From NCBI RefSeq assembly GCF_002993325.1, contig NZ_PVNO01000005.1:186001-250000 (forward strand): 64,000 nucleotides of DNA. The letters are read 5' to 3'. The notes beneath the pieces were generated by a model. That model worked only from the letters and a program-made list of their open reading frames with translations, had not been told where the DNA came from and searched no databases. Source of the DNA: Alteromonas gracilis (GTDB lineage: Bacteria > Pseudomonadota > Gammaproteobacteria > Enterobacterales > Alteromonadaceae). Below are positions 18,724 to 32,190 of this stretch, in pieces. Position 1 is the first letter of the stretch. Each line of letters opens with the position of its first letter. A program made the position numbers and the translations under genes.

Positions 18724-21700
18724 GTGACAAATTTTTCGTCGGTAGCTGCTTATCTACTTAAGAAGTTCTGGCTGCTACTCGCCGTATTACTGGTACTTTT
18801 CGCGCTAGTTTTAAGCGCTGCACGCTATGCTCTGCCGCATATTGAGCACAACAAACATTTGTTGGAAAACTATATAAATGAGCAGTATGGCGTAAACCTA
18901 TCTATAAAAAGTGTGCATGCTGTTTGGCAGCGCAGCGGTCCTAGCATTGTACTAAATTCGGTGTCTCTAGCCAAAGATGATGCCTCTCCAGTTGCGCTTG
19001 ATATTCGGCAAATTTACGTCGAACTGGACTTTTGGGAGTCTCTGCGCCATCAACTTATTTCTTCTACTCGCTTTGAGTTACGCGGTCTTCAACTGAATAT
19101 CGATGCAGACCGTTTATCAGGTGGAGGAAAAAGTAACTTTCCTGTCGTAAGTGCACTTGAACGCTTATTCTTGGAGCAGCTACAAAGCTTCTCGCTTGAA
19201 GACGGTGCCGTATCGCTAACGCATCTTAACGAGACGAACTCCTTTAACATAGAAAGCTTGTCTTGGAATAACCATAACGAGCGACATCAGGGATTAGGCC
19301 AGTTAAAAGTCGCCGAGTTAGCTGCAAATTCTGCTTCGTTTGTTATTGATATCAAGGGATCGCGCGAGGACTTTGAAGGCGTTTTCTACGCAAAAGCAGA
19401 AGAACTTGATATATCACCATGGGTTAGCGATTTAATAAAAACGAAGCGTCCGTTAACGCAAAGTCGAGCTAATTTTGAAGTATGGGCTGACTTTACCAAT
19501 AGTGAAATTGTTAGCGTACAGGCGGAGCTCGATAATAGCTTACTAGAATGGGGCGGCGGTCGCGCTAAAACCGTAACAGGTATTACTAGCGGGAGTTTGC
19601 AAGTATTACCCAACACGGCAAATAAACAGGGTGGGTGGAATGTCAGATTAGACAATCTTGTCGTTAGTTCTAACGGTGAGACGATGACAACCGACCTTAT
19701 AGGCAGTATTGCACCAAGTGGCGATGTATTGGTAAATACGATTAAGCCTGTTCAGGTAAATCCGTTTTTACTGCTCCTTCCACTGTTTATGGACGACACC
19801 GGTGAAGACGAGATACGTGAGCTAGATCCGAAAGGCGAGCTTGCGATTTTGCAGATCCAATTACATAACGGTGAACCTTCGTTGGCTGCAAAAGTGTTCG
19901 ATTTACAATGGAATAAAACGGATAAAATTCCAGGGCTATCGTCGCTGAACGCTGACTTGTTTTGGTATAAAAATAATGGGGCAATCTACTTAGATAGCAC
20001 CGATAGTGTGTTGAGCGCGAACGGGATAATTAAAAAAGACCTCAATATCCATTCATTCACCTCGCAGTTCTACATTTATCCCACAACCTCAAGCGGGAAG
20101 GATAAGCAGTGGATAGTTAAAGGCAGCAACATGCTGTTTGACAGCGATGCGGTCACACTAAAACCTCAATTTAAGCTCAATACCTCTACGGGGTTCATGT
20201 CTCTCTACGCGGACGTGAGCGCAATCCCCTTAAGCGAGGTGAGCGATCTTTTTCCGGTAGCCGTAATGGGGAAAAATACAGATAAGTATCTAACCCGCGC
20301 TTTTAACGGAAAAGGCGACATAAGCAGTGCGCGCATTCTGTGGCATGGCGCAACCAGTGACTTTCCTTTTGAGGATAATACAGGCATCTTTCAAGCATAT
20401 GTCGATATCAAAGGTGGCGACTTTTTATTTGCGCCAGACTGGCCTGCGCTCAGTGATTTAGATCTCTCGCTCTATTTTGTAAACAACGCTTTGGTGATGG
20501 AGAGTCCGACCGCGACGTTGGCAGGCATGCAAATAAGTAATATGTCAGCAGCAATTCCAAGTTTTAAACCTGATGCTCGTCTTGCAATTTACGCCACCGG
20601 TGAGGGAACCGGTGACGCGCTTACTGCACTTATGATGAATTCATCCCTTGAAAATTCTTTAGGGAAAGTACTTAAGGATGAAGTGCAAATTAGTGGGCCG
20701 CTTTCCGCAGACATTAAGCTTGATATCCCGTTCAAAGGTAAAGATGTGGTGGCTTCTGGTACGGCACATCTCGCCAATAACCCCGTTTATGTGGCCACCA
20801 CAAAGATGCTTTTCGATAAAGCATCAGGAGACGTGTCGTTCACCAACGGTGACATTGACGCTACTAATCTACAAGCACGTTTCTTAAAGCAGCCTATCTA
20901 CCTTTCACTATCAGGTAGGCAGAGCGATACCTACGACCTCTCAGTTGAGTTAGGGGGGCGCTGGCATGTACACCCACTTGCAAATTATGTGAATACGGAG
21001 CTTACTGACTATATTGATGGTGAAAGTGAGTGGAAGACCAGCGTTGATCTCACGTTATCGAAAGATAGCTTTGAGTACGCAGCAAATTTGACAGCTGATT
21101 TGACGGCGACGCAAAGCCTATTGCCAGCACCCTTTGATACATCAGCAGGAAGTGAACTGCCTCTCGTGGTAAGTAGCGAGGGCAATAGTAAAGCTTCAAA
21201 TGTTGTGGCAACGCTCGGCGACAGTATTCGTTTTGACGGAATTTTACCGCACAAGGAAATGCAGTTTTCCCGCGCTCATCTCGCGTTAGGTGAAAGTGAT
21301 ATCGCTAATATCGGCACGGGTTTTAGCATCAGCGCAAACTTGGCCGAAGCCGATGTGCAAGCGTGGTTTAGCACGATTGATATGCTGCTTTCAGGGGCAG
21401 GGGAAGATGCTGAACAAAAAGCCAGAGTAAAAAGCGCGCTAACAAGCGATATGGAAAATACGGCGGACTCCGAACGCAGTACGCCCCGTGCCAATTTGTT
21501 TGGTACACCGTCACGGATTTTTGCAAAAGCTGAAAAGCTCAATTTTGCCGGACACACGATCAAAAATGCCCAGCTAAACGCGACCGAGCGGAACAAGGAC
21601 TGGATTTTAGATTTGGCGTCACCTCAGGCGCGGGCCACGATTCGGATTAATAGCGATTTAGCGCAGCAAGGTATAGAGATAAACGCAGACTATTTGTCGC

Positions 21701-22737
21701 TAGATAAGCCGGTGCAACTGGCGTCTAGCTCATCAAACGATAGTCTTCATGTAGAGAGCACCGCTGTTGTAACAGAACACGTCTCGGTAAAGGAAGATTC
21801 GCCATACACTATCGATCCTATCTCTCTACCGCCCATTTATTTTTATTGCCAATCTTGCGGTTTTCATGGCATCGACTTAGGTGAAGTTACCCTAGATATT
21901 GCAAAGGATGATAGCGGGCTTGCCATTCGTCAGCTTTTGCTTAAGTCAGACGAAACCAATATCACCGCCAGCGGTTACTGGAAGCACGTTGGTGGAGAGA
22001 TACAAAGCGCATTAAACGGTACGCTAACGTCTGCTGACGTTGGGCAAATGTTAAAAGAATATGGCGTTGAGTCGGGTATTAAAGATTCGAGCGCCGATAT
22101 TAGGTTTAACGTTAACTGGCCCAACGCACCCATGGATTTTGGCTTTGAAGCACTGAACGGCGACGTGGAATGGTCTTTGTCTGATGGATATTTAACCGAG
22201 CTTAGCGACAAAGGCTCCCGAATTTTCACGCTGTTTAGCTTGAATTCAATTGTTAGAAAGCTCAGTCTCGACTTTAGAGATGTTTTCGCAAAAGGCTTTT
22301 TTTACGATGACATGGGCGGCACGCTTAATATCGTGAACGGAAAAGCGTACACCGACGATACTGAAATTGACGGTGGTGCAGGTGAAATAGAAATTAATGG
22401 TTACACAGATTTAAACACCGGCGGCTTAAACTACAATGTGTCGTTTGCGCCAAACGTCACGGGTAACCTGCCGTTCTTGGTGTATTTTTTAGCAACACCA
22501 CCCACAGCATTAGCCGCATTGGCCATCGACCAAGTGCTAACCTCTGCGAAAGTGATTTCGAATGTGAACTATCGCGTTACTGGCACCATAAAAGATCCTA
22601 AGTTCGACGAAGTTGAGCGTAATAGTAAAGACATTAGTTTGCCTGCGCAGAATGCGCCTGTTCCTGCTAATCCGCAAGACCGGCCGCTAACGGATGATGA
22701 CCTACGCAGGGTGAAAATGGAGGTGATCGATGGTTAA
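18724..22737 (+). CDS. yhdP: AsmA-like envelope protein YhdP
   Basis: Large bridge-like protein (1337 aa) of the TamB/YdbH/YhdP group that carries phospholipid between inner and outer membrane. Start GTG at 18724; the ATG two bases earlier is in another frame and runs straight into TGA. One N-terminal membrane segment (about residues 13-31, FWLLLAVLLVLFALVLSA) is followed by long beta-rich periplasmic repeats. The C-terminal part with YNVSFAPNVTGNLPFLVYFL near 1240 is the typical AsmA-like end. Its last eight bases overlap the next gene. Family role is established in E. coli; transfer here is by homology and position after rng. Confidence 0.93.
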   Translation: MTNFSSVAAYLLKKFWLLLAVLLVLFALVLSAARYALPHIEHNKHLLENYINEQYGVNLSIKSVHAVWQRSGPSIVLNSVSLAKDDASPVALDIRQIYVELDFWESLRHQLISSTRFELRGLQLNIDADRLSGGGKSNFPVVSALERLFLEQLQSFSLEDGAVSLTHLNETNSFNIESLSWNNHNERHQGLGQLKVAELAANSASFVIDIKGSREDFEGVFYAKAEELDISPWVSDLIKTKRPLTQSRANFEVWADFTNSEIVSVQAELDNSLLEWGGGRAKTVTGITSGSLQVLPNTANKQGGWNVRLDNLVVSSNGETMTTDLIGSIAPSGDVLVNTIKPVQVNPFLLLLPLFMDDTGEDEIRELDPKGELAILQIQLHNGEPSLAAKVFDLQWNKTDKIPGLSSLNADLFWYKNNGAIYLDSTDSVLSANGIIKKDLNIHSFTSQFYIYPTTSSGKDKQWIVKGSNMLFDSDAVTLKPQFKLNTSTGFMSLYADVSAIPLSEVSDLFPVAVMGKNTDKYLTRAFNGKGDISSARILWHGATSDFPFEDNTGIFQAYVDIKGGDFLFAPDWPALSDLDLSLYFVNNALVMESPTATLAGMQISNMSAAIPSFKPDARLAIYATGEGTGDALTALMMNSSLENSLGKVLKDEVQISGPLSADIKLDIPFKGKDVVASGTAHLANNPVYVATTKMLFDKASGDVSFTNGDIDATNLQARFLKQPIYLSLSGRQSDTYDLSVELGGRWHVHPLANYVNTELTDYIDGESEWKTSVDLTLSKDSFEYAANLTADLTATQSLLPAPFDTSAGSELPLVVSSEGNSKASNVVATLGDSIRFDGILPHKEMQFSRAHLALGESDIANIGTGFSISANLAEADVQAWFSTIDMLLSGAGEDAEQKARVKSALTSDMENTADSERSTPRANLFGTPSRIFAKAEKLNFAGHTIKNAQLNATERNKDWILDLASPQARATIRINSDLAQQGIEINADYLSLDKPVQLASSSSNDSLHVESTAVVTEHVSVKEDSPYTIDPISLPPIYFYCQSCGFHGIDLGEVTLDIAKDDSGLAIRQLLLKSDETNITASGYWKHVGGEIQSALNGTLTSADVGQMLKEYGVESGIKDSSADIRFNVNWPNAPMDFGFEALNGDVEWSLSDGYLTELSDKGSRIFTLFSLNSIVRKLSLDFRDVFAKGFFYDDMGGTLNIVNGKAYTDDTEIDGGAGEIEINGYTDLNTGGLNYNVSFAPNVTGNLPFLVYFLATPPTALAALAIDQVLTSAKVISNVNYRVTGTIKDPKFDEVERNSKDISLPAQNAPVPANPQDRPLTDDDLRRVKMEVIDG

Positions 22738-23548
22738 TCTAGTTGCACTTCAAATGACATCTACGCCCAATGTAGATGAAAATCTTGATAACGTGGCAAA
22801 AGAGATGGCTGCGGCCAATATTGAAATAAACAGTTTGGTTGTGCTGCCAGAATGTTTTGCCTGTTTCGGCGGCAAAGACAAAGGTCAGTTAGCTATTGCC
22901 GAAAACAAAGGCGAAGGTTTGATCCAACAGCGCTTGTCTGCATTGGCTGCTCAATATCAGTGTTATATCGTGTCTGGTACATTTCCGGTTAAAACGGATA
23001 ATCCAGAAAAATTTTCTGCAGCCTGTATGTTGTATGGTACTGAAGGCGAGGTACTTGCGGACTATCGCAAAATACATATGTTTGATGTGTCGGTGAACGA
23101 CAATACGGGAAGTTACCGTGAGTCGGCGACAACGCAGGCAGGAACTGAGGTTGTCACCATTAACACGCCAATTGGCAACATTGGGCTTGCGGTGTGCTAT
23201 GATGTACGCTTTCCAGGATTGTTTTCTGCAATGGGCGATATTGATATTTTAGTATTGCCGGCGGCGTTTACCCAACGTACTGGTGAAGCGCATTGGCATG
23301 CATTATTGCAAGCCAGAGCGATAGAGAAACAGTGTTTCGTGGTGGCAGCAAATCAAAGCGGCGTGCACGCAAACGGTCGTGAAACTTACGGCCATAGCAT
23401 TGTTTTATCACCATGGGGCGAAACCCTTGCCGAACGTAAAACCGACGTAGGTTTTGTGGCGGCCAACGTTGACATTGCAGAAAGAGAGACCATTAAACAA
23501 AATATGCCGGTTGCCGAACATAACCGATTCAGGAGTCACCTTGTTTAA
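22730..23548 (+). CDS. Nitrilase-superfamily amidase (Nit-like)
   Basis: Carbon-nitrogen hydrolase, probably a deaminated-glutathione amidase or omega-amidase-like repair enzyme. The catalytic triad is visible as Glu41 (LPECF), Lys114 (YRKIHMFD) and Cys156 (AVCYDVRFP). Length of 272 aa fits the Nit1/Nit2 branch. The gene starts inside yhdP and overlaps the tldD TTG start, so yhdP-nit-tldD are one transcription unit. Substrate cannot be told from sequence alone. Confidence 0.88.
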   Translation: MVNLVALQMTSTPNVDENLDNVAKEMAAANIEINSLVVLPECFACFGGKDKGQLAIAENKGEGLIQQRLSALAAQYQCYIVSGTFPVKTDNPEKFSAACMLYGTEGEVLADYRKIHMFDVSVNDNTGSYRESATTQAGTEVVTINTPIGNIGLAVCYDVRFPGLFSAMGDIDILVLPAAFTQRTGEAHWHALLQARAIEKQCFVVAANQSGVHANGRETYGHSIVLSPWGETLAERKTDVGFVAANVDIAERETIKQNMPVAEHNRFRSHLV

Positions 23549-24983
23549 ATCTGTTGAGCGTCATTTATTATCTGACTCAGGGCTAGATATTTCAAAGCTA
23601 GAGAAGGCGCTAGCTACTATTCATAGTCACAGCACCGACTATGCCGATTTGTATTTTCAGTCTAGCCAGCATGAAAGCTGGGTGCTAGAAGACGGTATTA
23701 TTAAAGAAGGCAGCTACAACATTGAGCGCGGCGTTGGTGTGCGCGCTATCAGCGGCGAAAAGACAGGGTTTGCTTACTCAGATGAAATAAGCGAAGAAGC
23801 CTTAACTAAAGCATGTAAGGCGGCCCGTGGTATCGCACCTAGTGGCGGTACACAGCAAGTTGCAGCATTAGGCCAAAAAGCTGTTGAAGCGCGTTATAGC
23901 GAGAATAACCCTATTCTTGCGATGCAAGATGCTGAAAAGATTTCACTGCTTAAGGCAGTAGACGCTTACATTCGCAAGCAAGAGCCCTCTGCCAATCAGG
24001 TCGTCGTGAGCTTGAGCGGTGTATACGAAGAAATACTAGTAGCAGGGAGCGACGGTACGCTAGCAACAGATATACGTCCATTGGTACGTTTGAACTGCTC
24101 GGTATTGCTAGAGCAAGGTGATAGACGCGAGCGTGGATCAGCCGGCGCTGGTGGTCGTTATGCTTATTCGTTTTTCAAACAAGATGAAAACGGAAAGCCT
24201 TACTATGAGAACCTTGCTGAAGATGCACTTCACATGGCGCGAGTGAACATGCAGGCAGTTGCCTCTCCAGCAGGTGCTATGCCAGTTGTACTTGGTAACG
24301 GCTGGCCGGGCGTGTTACTTCACGAAGCGGTGGGGCATGGCCTTGAAGGCGACTTCAACAGAAAAGGCGCTTCAACATTCAGTGGCCGCATAGGCCAACA
24401 GGTAGCTGCTAAAGGTGTCACCGTCGTTGATGACGGTACATTGAGCGACCGTCGTGGTTCGTTGTCAGTGGATGATGAAGGTACGCCAACCGCACATAAC
24501 GTTTTAATTGAAGACGGTATTTTAAAAGGTTACATGCAAGACAAGCACAATGCCAAGCTTATGGGGGTTGCGCCAACCGGTAACGGCCGCCGTGAATCTT
24601 ATGCTCACCTTCCTATGCCACGTATGACAAACACTTACATGCTGGAAGGGCAACACGACCCTCAAGAAATTATTGCGTCTATCGATAGAGGCATTTACGC
24701 GCCGAATTTCGCGGGTGGCCAGGTAGATATTACCTCAGGTAAATTCGTGTTCTCTAGCGCGGAAGCTTACCTTATTGAGAACGGCAAAATTACTGCACCA
24801 GTGAAAGGCGCAACCTTAATTGGTAACGGCCCAGAAGTGATGCAGAAAATATCAATGATAGGCAACGACACTGCGCTTGATAAAGGCGTAGGGGTATGCG
24901 GTAAAGACGGTCAGAGTGTACCAGTGGGTGTAGGTCAGCCAACACTTAAAATAGATGAGCTTACTGTGGGTGGTACTGCATAG
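23541..24983 (+). CDS. tldD: Metalloprotease TldD
   Basis: Catalytic subunit of the TldD/TldE (PmbA) protease that degrades unfolded peptides and matures peptides such as microcin B17. I chose TTG at 23541 with AGGAG five bases upstream; it gives 480 aa, against 481 in E. coli, while upstream in-frame starts lie deep in the nitrilase gene. The zinc motif HEAVGH is at residues 261-266, followed by [10 protein letters not shown]. The partner PmbA is encoded 0.7 kb downstream beyond darP. Confidence 0.95.
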   Translation: MFKSVERHLLSDSGLDISKLEKALATIHSHSTDYADLYFQSSQHESWVLEDGIIKEGSYNIERGVGVRAISGEKTGFAYSDEISEEALTKACKAARGIAPSGGTQQVAALGQKAVEARYSENNPILAMQDAEKISLLKAVDAYIRKQEPSANQVVVSLSGVYEEILVAGSDGTLATDIRPLVRLNCSVLLEQGDRRERGSAGAGGRYAYSFFKQDENGKPYYENLAEDALHMARVNMQAVASPAGAMPVVLGNGWPGVLLHEAVGHGLEGDFNRKGASTFSGRIGQQVAAKGVTVVDDGTLSDRRGSLSVDDEGTPTAHNVLIEDGILKGYMQDKHNAKLMGVAPTGNGRRESYAHLPMPRMTNTYMLEGQHDPQEIIASIDRGIYAPNFAGGQVDITSGKFVFSSAEAYLIENGKITAPVKGATLIGNGPEVMQKISMIGNDTALDKGVGVCGKDGQSVPVGVGQPTLKIDELTVGGTA

Positions 24984-25011
24984 CTATCCGTAATCAATAC
25001 CCGATGAAACT

Positions 25012-25043
25012 AAAAAGGTTGGACAGTCGTTCCAACCTTTTTT
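25012..25043. terminator. Bidirectional terminator between tldD and darP
   Basis: AAGGTTGGA and TCCAACCTT form a 9-bp stem around a seven-base loop, with A-runs on the left and TTTTTT on the right. It can serve both the plus-strand tldD transcript and the convergent darP transcript. Confidence 0.75.
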
Positions 25044-25067
25044 GTCTTTGGCGACAGAAGCTAACGG

Positions 25068-25628
25068 CTACTGGTCGTCGTGCATCACATCCTTCAAATA
25101 CTGAAACAGTTCTCTAAACGCTTTCGGCGGTGCATTCTTTTCGCGCTCTTTTTTAATTTGGCGATGAAACTGGCGTAGCTTTTGTCTATCGAGCTCAGGG
25201 TACTGTTCAATGAGCTTTTGAATGGCAGGGTCACCTTGTTCAATAATCGACTCACGCGCTTTCTCTAATGCATGAAATGCAGCATTTGCTGCCTGATGTT
25301 GATGGGTAAGCTTAGCCAATGCTTCTTCTATTGCAGTGGTGTCTCGATTACGCAAGGTTTTGCCGATGAACTGAAGCTGACGGCGATAACCATCCTTTTT
25401 CTTATTAACCCTACGCGCTATAGCCACCGCATCTGCTAACTCTTCATCCATGGGAATAGTGGCAATATGGGCATCGGTCAGGTTAACCAGAGTTTCACCT
25501 AGCTTGTGAAGCTCTTTTGCCTGACGCTTAAGTTCAGTTTTACTGACTAACTCTTCCTCTTCGAACTCATCTGCTTGCGCATCTTCGAAGTAAGGATCTT
25601 CGGGAGAATTGTATTTCTGATCACTCAT
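25068..25628 (-). CDS. darP: Ribosome-associated assembly factor DarP (YjgA)
   Basis: Helps late 50S subunit maturation around the peptidyl transferase centre. The 186-aa protein is highly charged and mostly helical, with SKTELKRQAKELHKLGETL near residues 29-47 and a basic RQLQFIGKTLRN stretch near 82-93, the family hallmarks; the acidic head (EDAQADEFEEEE) is also typical. It is divergent from pmbA and convergent with tldD, the usual neighbourhood in gammaproteobacteria. Confidence 0.93.
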   Translation of the reverse strand: MSDQKYNSPEDPYFEDAQADEFEEEELVSKTELKRQAKELHKLGETLVNLTDAHIATIPMDEELADAVAIARRVNKKKDGYRRQLQFIGKTLRNRDTTAIEEALAKLTHQHQAANAAFHALEKARESIIEQGDPAIQKLIEQYPELDRQKLRQFHRQIKKEREKNAPPKAFRELFQYLKDVMHDDQ

Positions 25629-25700
25629 TTCAAACTCATTAGTGTTACACTTTAGCTAAATTGTAACTATCACAGTCGAATTAAGACAGCGAAACTTACT
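25629..25700. promoter_or_regulatory. Divergent darP/pmbA promoter region
   Basis: 72 bases separate the two divergent start codons and must hold both promoters. The sequence is AT-rich, but I cannot assign -35/-10 boxes with confidence. Confidence 0.4.
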
Positions 25701-27032
25701 ATGCAAATTGAGCAGCAGTTAGGCGACATTCAAAATGTCGTAGATGATGTACTAAAATTAGCGCTATCTAAAGGCGCGACCCAAGCCGAAGCCAGCATGT
25801 CTAAAGTGCAGGGCATTGCCGTATCTTCACGTATGCAAGAAGTTGAAAACGTTGAGTTTACTAACGACGGCGGCTTAGGGATCAGCGTATATGTGGGCAA
25901 GCGTAAAGGGAGCGCGTCTACCGCAGATTTAAGCAAAGCGGCACTGACGTTGGCGGTAGAAAAGGCCGTAGATATTGCGCGATATACAAGTGAAGATCCG
26001 TGTACAGGACTAGCCGACGAAGATCTTATTGCGACAGAATTTCCTGATTTAGACTTATATCACCCAGAAGAGCTTAATACTGAGAATGCGATCAAAATTG
26101 CCATTGAAGCTGAAACGGCTGCAATGAACTACGACCCGCGCATCACTAATTCAGATGGCGCATCGTATAATGCGAATCTAGGTATGCGTGTGTACGGTAA
26201 TACCCATGGAATAAACGCAGGTTATCCAAGCAGTCGCTATTCACTAAGCTGTATGGTTATTGGCGCACAAGATGGCGATATGCAGCGTGACTATGCCTAC
26301 ACGGTAAGTCGCAAAGCGGCACTGCTTCAATCGGCAGCGTCTGTCGGTGAAGACGCGGCGAAAGCCACTGTTGACCGTTTAGGTGCGCGTAAAATCAATA
26401 CAGCGAATGTACCTGTGCTTCTACATCGCGATATCGCGTCTAGTCTGTTTGGGCATTATGTGGGCGCAATTAGCGGTGGCAGCCTGTATCGCCGTTCAAG
26501 CTTCTTACTAGACAGTTTAGGCAAACAAGTTTTCCCAGAGTGGCTTAACATTGAAGAGCGGCCATTTATTAAAGGTGGTCTGGCAAGCTCAAGCTTTGAT
26601 AATGAAGGCGTAGCGTGTTCTGACATGACCATTGTTGAAGCAGGGCAGTTAGCCACATATCTTTATACCACTTATTCGTCGCGCAAGCTTAACACCCGTT
26701 CGAACGGCCATGCTGGTGGTATTCACAACTGGCTAGTGGGTGATACGGGTCAAAGTGATGCTGAATTACTTAAAGATATGGGCACAGGTCTGTTTGTGAC
26801 CGAACTGATGGGGCAGGGCGTTAATGGTGTTACTGGTGATTACTCACGCGGTGCAGCAGGATACTGGGTTGAGAATGGTGTCATTCAGTATCCAGTGCAC
26901 GAGGTAACCATTGCCGGCAATTTGAAAGATATGTTCAAAGGCATTGTTGCAATTGGCGCTGAAAAAGATGTACGGGGCAGTGTGCAGACTGGGTCGGTGC
27001 TTATTGACCAAATGAAAATAGCGGGAAGTTAA
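25701..27032 (+). CDS. pmbA: TldE/PmbA protease subunit
   Basis: Non-catalytic-metal partner of TldD. The N-terminal domain has ALSKGATQAEASMSKVQG near residues 17-34, as in all TldD/E proteins. The C-terminal half lacks HExxxH and has FGHYVGAISGGSLYRRSSF in the equivalent region, which is diagnostic for PmbA/TldE rather than TldD. Length is 443 aa (E. coli 450). The end VRGSVQTGSVLIDQMKIAG is typical. Confidence 0.95.
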   Translation: MQIEQQLGDIQNVVDDVLKLALSKGATQAEASMSKVQGIAVSSRMQEVENVEFTNDGGLGISVYVGKRKGSASTADLSKAALTLAVEKAVDIARYTSEDPCTGLADEDLIATEFPDLDLYHPEELNTENAIKIAIEAETAAMNYDPRITNSDGASYNANLGMRVYGNTHGINAGYPSSRYSLSCMVIGAQDGDMQRDYAYTVSRKAALLQSAASVGEDAAKATVDRLGARKINTANVPVLLHRDIASSLFGHYVGAISGGSLYRRSSFLLDSLGKQVFPEWLNIEERPFIKGGLASSSFDNEGVACSDMTIVEAGQLATYLYTTYSSRKLNTRSNGHAGGIHNWLVGDTGQSDAELLKDMGTGLFVTELMGQGVNGVTGDYSRGAAGYWVENGVIQYPVHEVTIAGNLKDMFKGIVAIGAEKDVRGSVQTGSVLIDQMKIAGS

Positions 27033-27085
27033 GCTTACAACCCGCATATTTTATCTATACCGTTCAACGAGGTTTATAAAACCTG

Positions 27086-27955
27086 TTAGCTCACCGATGA
27101 TTGTTCGTTTACATTGCGAAACTCGGTGGGCGACATGCCAGTGGACTTCTTAAAGCGCTTTGAAAACGTAAACACGTTTGCATAGCCCACATAGCTTGCG
27201 ATATAGGATACTGGCCATTGGGTACTTAGCAGCAAGCTTTTTGCCCTAGCCATGCGCAGGTGGATGACATGCTGTTTCGGACTTCTTCCATAGGTTTGTA
27301 AACAAAGCCTATGAAGGTGAGGGGATGAATAATGGGCTTTCTCACTTAAGCTTTTAATATCCCAATCAAACTGCAGTTGTTTATCTACAGCTGAAAACAA
27401 GCTGTTTAGCCTGTTGATTTGACGTCTTTCCTTTTGCTCACCGGTTTTACATTCCCCGAGCTGTTTCTCGATAATGGTATAAAGGTATTTTGATACTATT
27501 TGCATCGCCGCCTGTCTGCTCTCGACATCGCGCTCTAGATACAGAAGCTCCATAGCGTGATGCAGTCCTTCTAAAGCCACATTGTCTAAAACTACAGCGC
27601 CACGGTTTCTAAGCGGTTTCCAACGTTCAACATCCGCGAGATTGAGCCAAATAATATCCCATTGCTCACTAACGATAGATACTTCGAAACTCTGATTAGC
27701 GGGCAAAATGATAAGCTGCCCCTCAGACAATGAAGGATTTTCACATGGCGTACGAAATACACCTTTCCCACTGAGGCAATAAAACAACGTATGGTTAGGG
27801 GGCGAGACGCGTCCAACCGTGTAATTTCCTGATAAATTAGAGCATCCGGCAAGCTCTATTTCCAGCTCACTAATTTCTGGTGCATTGCTGCTATCGATAA
27901 AGCGTTCAAAGCAGCTTGGCCCTATGTCTACAATATCTTTGAAACTAGGTTGCAT
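27086..27955 (-). CDS. AraC-family regulator, divergent to lacZ
   Basis: Transcription factor of the AraC/XylS family. The N-terminal ~160 residues form a cupin-like sensing domain (TLFYCLSGKGVFRTP, then LIILPANQSFEV). The C-terminal ~100 residues hold two helix-turn-helix units: FDWDIKSLSEKAHYSSPHL and WPVSYIASYVGYANVFTFSK followed by GMSPTEFR. It is transcribed away from lacZ with a 104-base gap, so it is probably a sugar-responsive activator of lacZ. The ligand, perhaps a galactoside or other sugar, cannot be read from sequence. Confidence 0.88.
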   Translation of the reverse strand: MQPSFKDIVDIGPSCFERFIDSSNAPEISELEIELAGCSNLSGNYTVGRVSPPNHTLFYCLSGKGVFRTPCENPSLSEGQLIILPANQSFEVSIVSEQWDIIWLNLADVERWKPLRNRGAVVLDNVALEGLHHAMELLYLERDVESRQAAMQIVSKYLYTIIEKQLGECKTGEQKERRQINRLNSLFSAVDKQLQFDWDIKSLSEKAHYSSPHLHRLCLQTYGRSPKQHVIHLRMARAKSLLLSTQWPVSYIASYVGYANVFTFSKRFKKSTGMSPTEFRNVNEQSSVS

Positions 27956-31179
<3,224 letters not shown>

Positions 31180-31264
31180 ATAAAGCACTTTACAGAGCTG
31201 CGGTGCGCGCAGCTCTGTCGCTTAAGCTCGCTAACGTGGAGTTTCGCTTCTTAACGTTTACCTA

Positions 31265-31297
31265 TAAAAAAGCCGCTACGTTTTGTAGCGGCTTCTT
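31265..31297 (-). terminator. Terminator between lacZ and arcA
   Basis: AAGCCGCTAC and GTAGCGGCTT form a 10-bp stem around GTTTT. On the minus strand it is followed by a run of six T, so it is a strong intrinsic terminator for arcA; on the plus strand the T-run is poor, giving weaker stop for lacZ. Confidence 0.78.
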
Positions 31298-31325
31298 GCA
31301 GATTCAATACTGGCAAAGGTATAAC

Positions 31326-32033
31326 TTAGCCGTCAACCTGCCCACAGAAACGGTAGCCTTCACCGTGAATAGTCACGATCAATTCTTCATCTGTAGGATC
31401 TGATTCAAAGTGCTTACGAATTCGGCGAATGGTAACGTCTACCGTGCGGTCATTAGGACGCAGCTCGCGGCCTGTCATTTCCATAATAAGCTGTTCGCGG
31501 GTAAGGATCTTACCTGGGTTGCTAAGGAAAAGGTGAAGAGCACGGAACTCACTGCGTGGTAAACGGAATTCTTTGCCGTTAGGAGAAATCAATGAGCGGC
31601 TATCGCCATCAAGTGTCCAGCCATTAAAGCTTACGCGGCTTGGTAAATCGTCGTCTTCAGCAGAGTTAGTTGTGCGAGAAAGTAAGTTGCGTGCGCGAAT
31701 AGTTAGCTCGCGAGGATTAAATGGTTTAGTCAAATAATCGTCTGCACCAATTTCTAGACCTAAAATACGGTCCACGTCGTTGTCACGACCAGTAAGGAAA
31801 ATTAAACCTACATTTTTACGGTCACGCACTTCGCGCGCCAAAATAAGGCCATTTTTCCCTGGAAGATTAATATCCATAATCACCAAGTTAATAGCGTGAT
31901 TCTCGAAGAAATCATGCATTTGATCACCATTTTCGGCTTCAAATACATTATACCCTTCCGCTTCAAATAAACTCTTAAGCGTGGTACGGGTTACCACTTC
32001 GTCTTCAACAATTAACACATTTGGCGTCTGCAT
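31326..32033 (-). CDS. arcA: Aerobic respiration response regulator ArcA
   Basis: OmpR-type response regulator that controls respiratory and fermentative genes with redox state. Receiver: acidic pair EDE near residue 11, phospho-acceptor Asp in [12 protein letters not shown] near residue 54, Lys in YLTKPFNP near 104. C-terminal winged helix has [14 protein letters not shown] and [22 protein letters not shown]. The sequence is ArcA-like throughout. ArcB is not nearby; the next upstream gene is a different sensor kinase. Confidence 0.95.
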   Translation of the reverse strand: MQTPNVLIVEDEVVTRTTLKSLFEAEGYNVFEAENGDQMHDFFENHAINLVIMDINLPGKNGLILAREVRDRKNVGLIFLTGRDNDVDRILGLEIGADDYLTKPFNPRELTIRARNLLSRTTNSAEDDDLPSRVSFNGWTLDGDSRSLISPNGKEFRLPRSEFRALHLFLSNPGKILTREQLIMEMTGRELRPNDRTVDVTIRRIRKHFESDPTDEELIVTIHGEGYRFCGQVDG

Positions 32034-32190
32034 GGTGTTCTACACTCTTTCTAAAATACGATTTAAGCAACTAACTGGTTAAATTTTAATATTCATACAC
32101 TTGATTGCAAGTAACTTGTGAATATTCTTAACAGTAAGATATTGGGGTTAGCCAATAAAAAACAAGAAAAGTTCATACTTTATACAACTA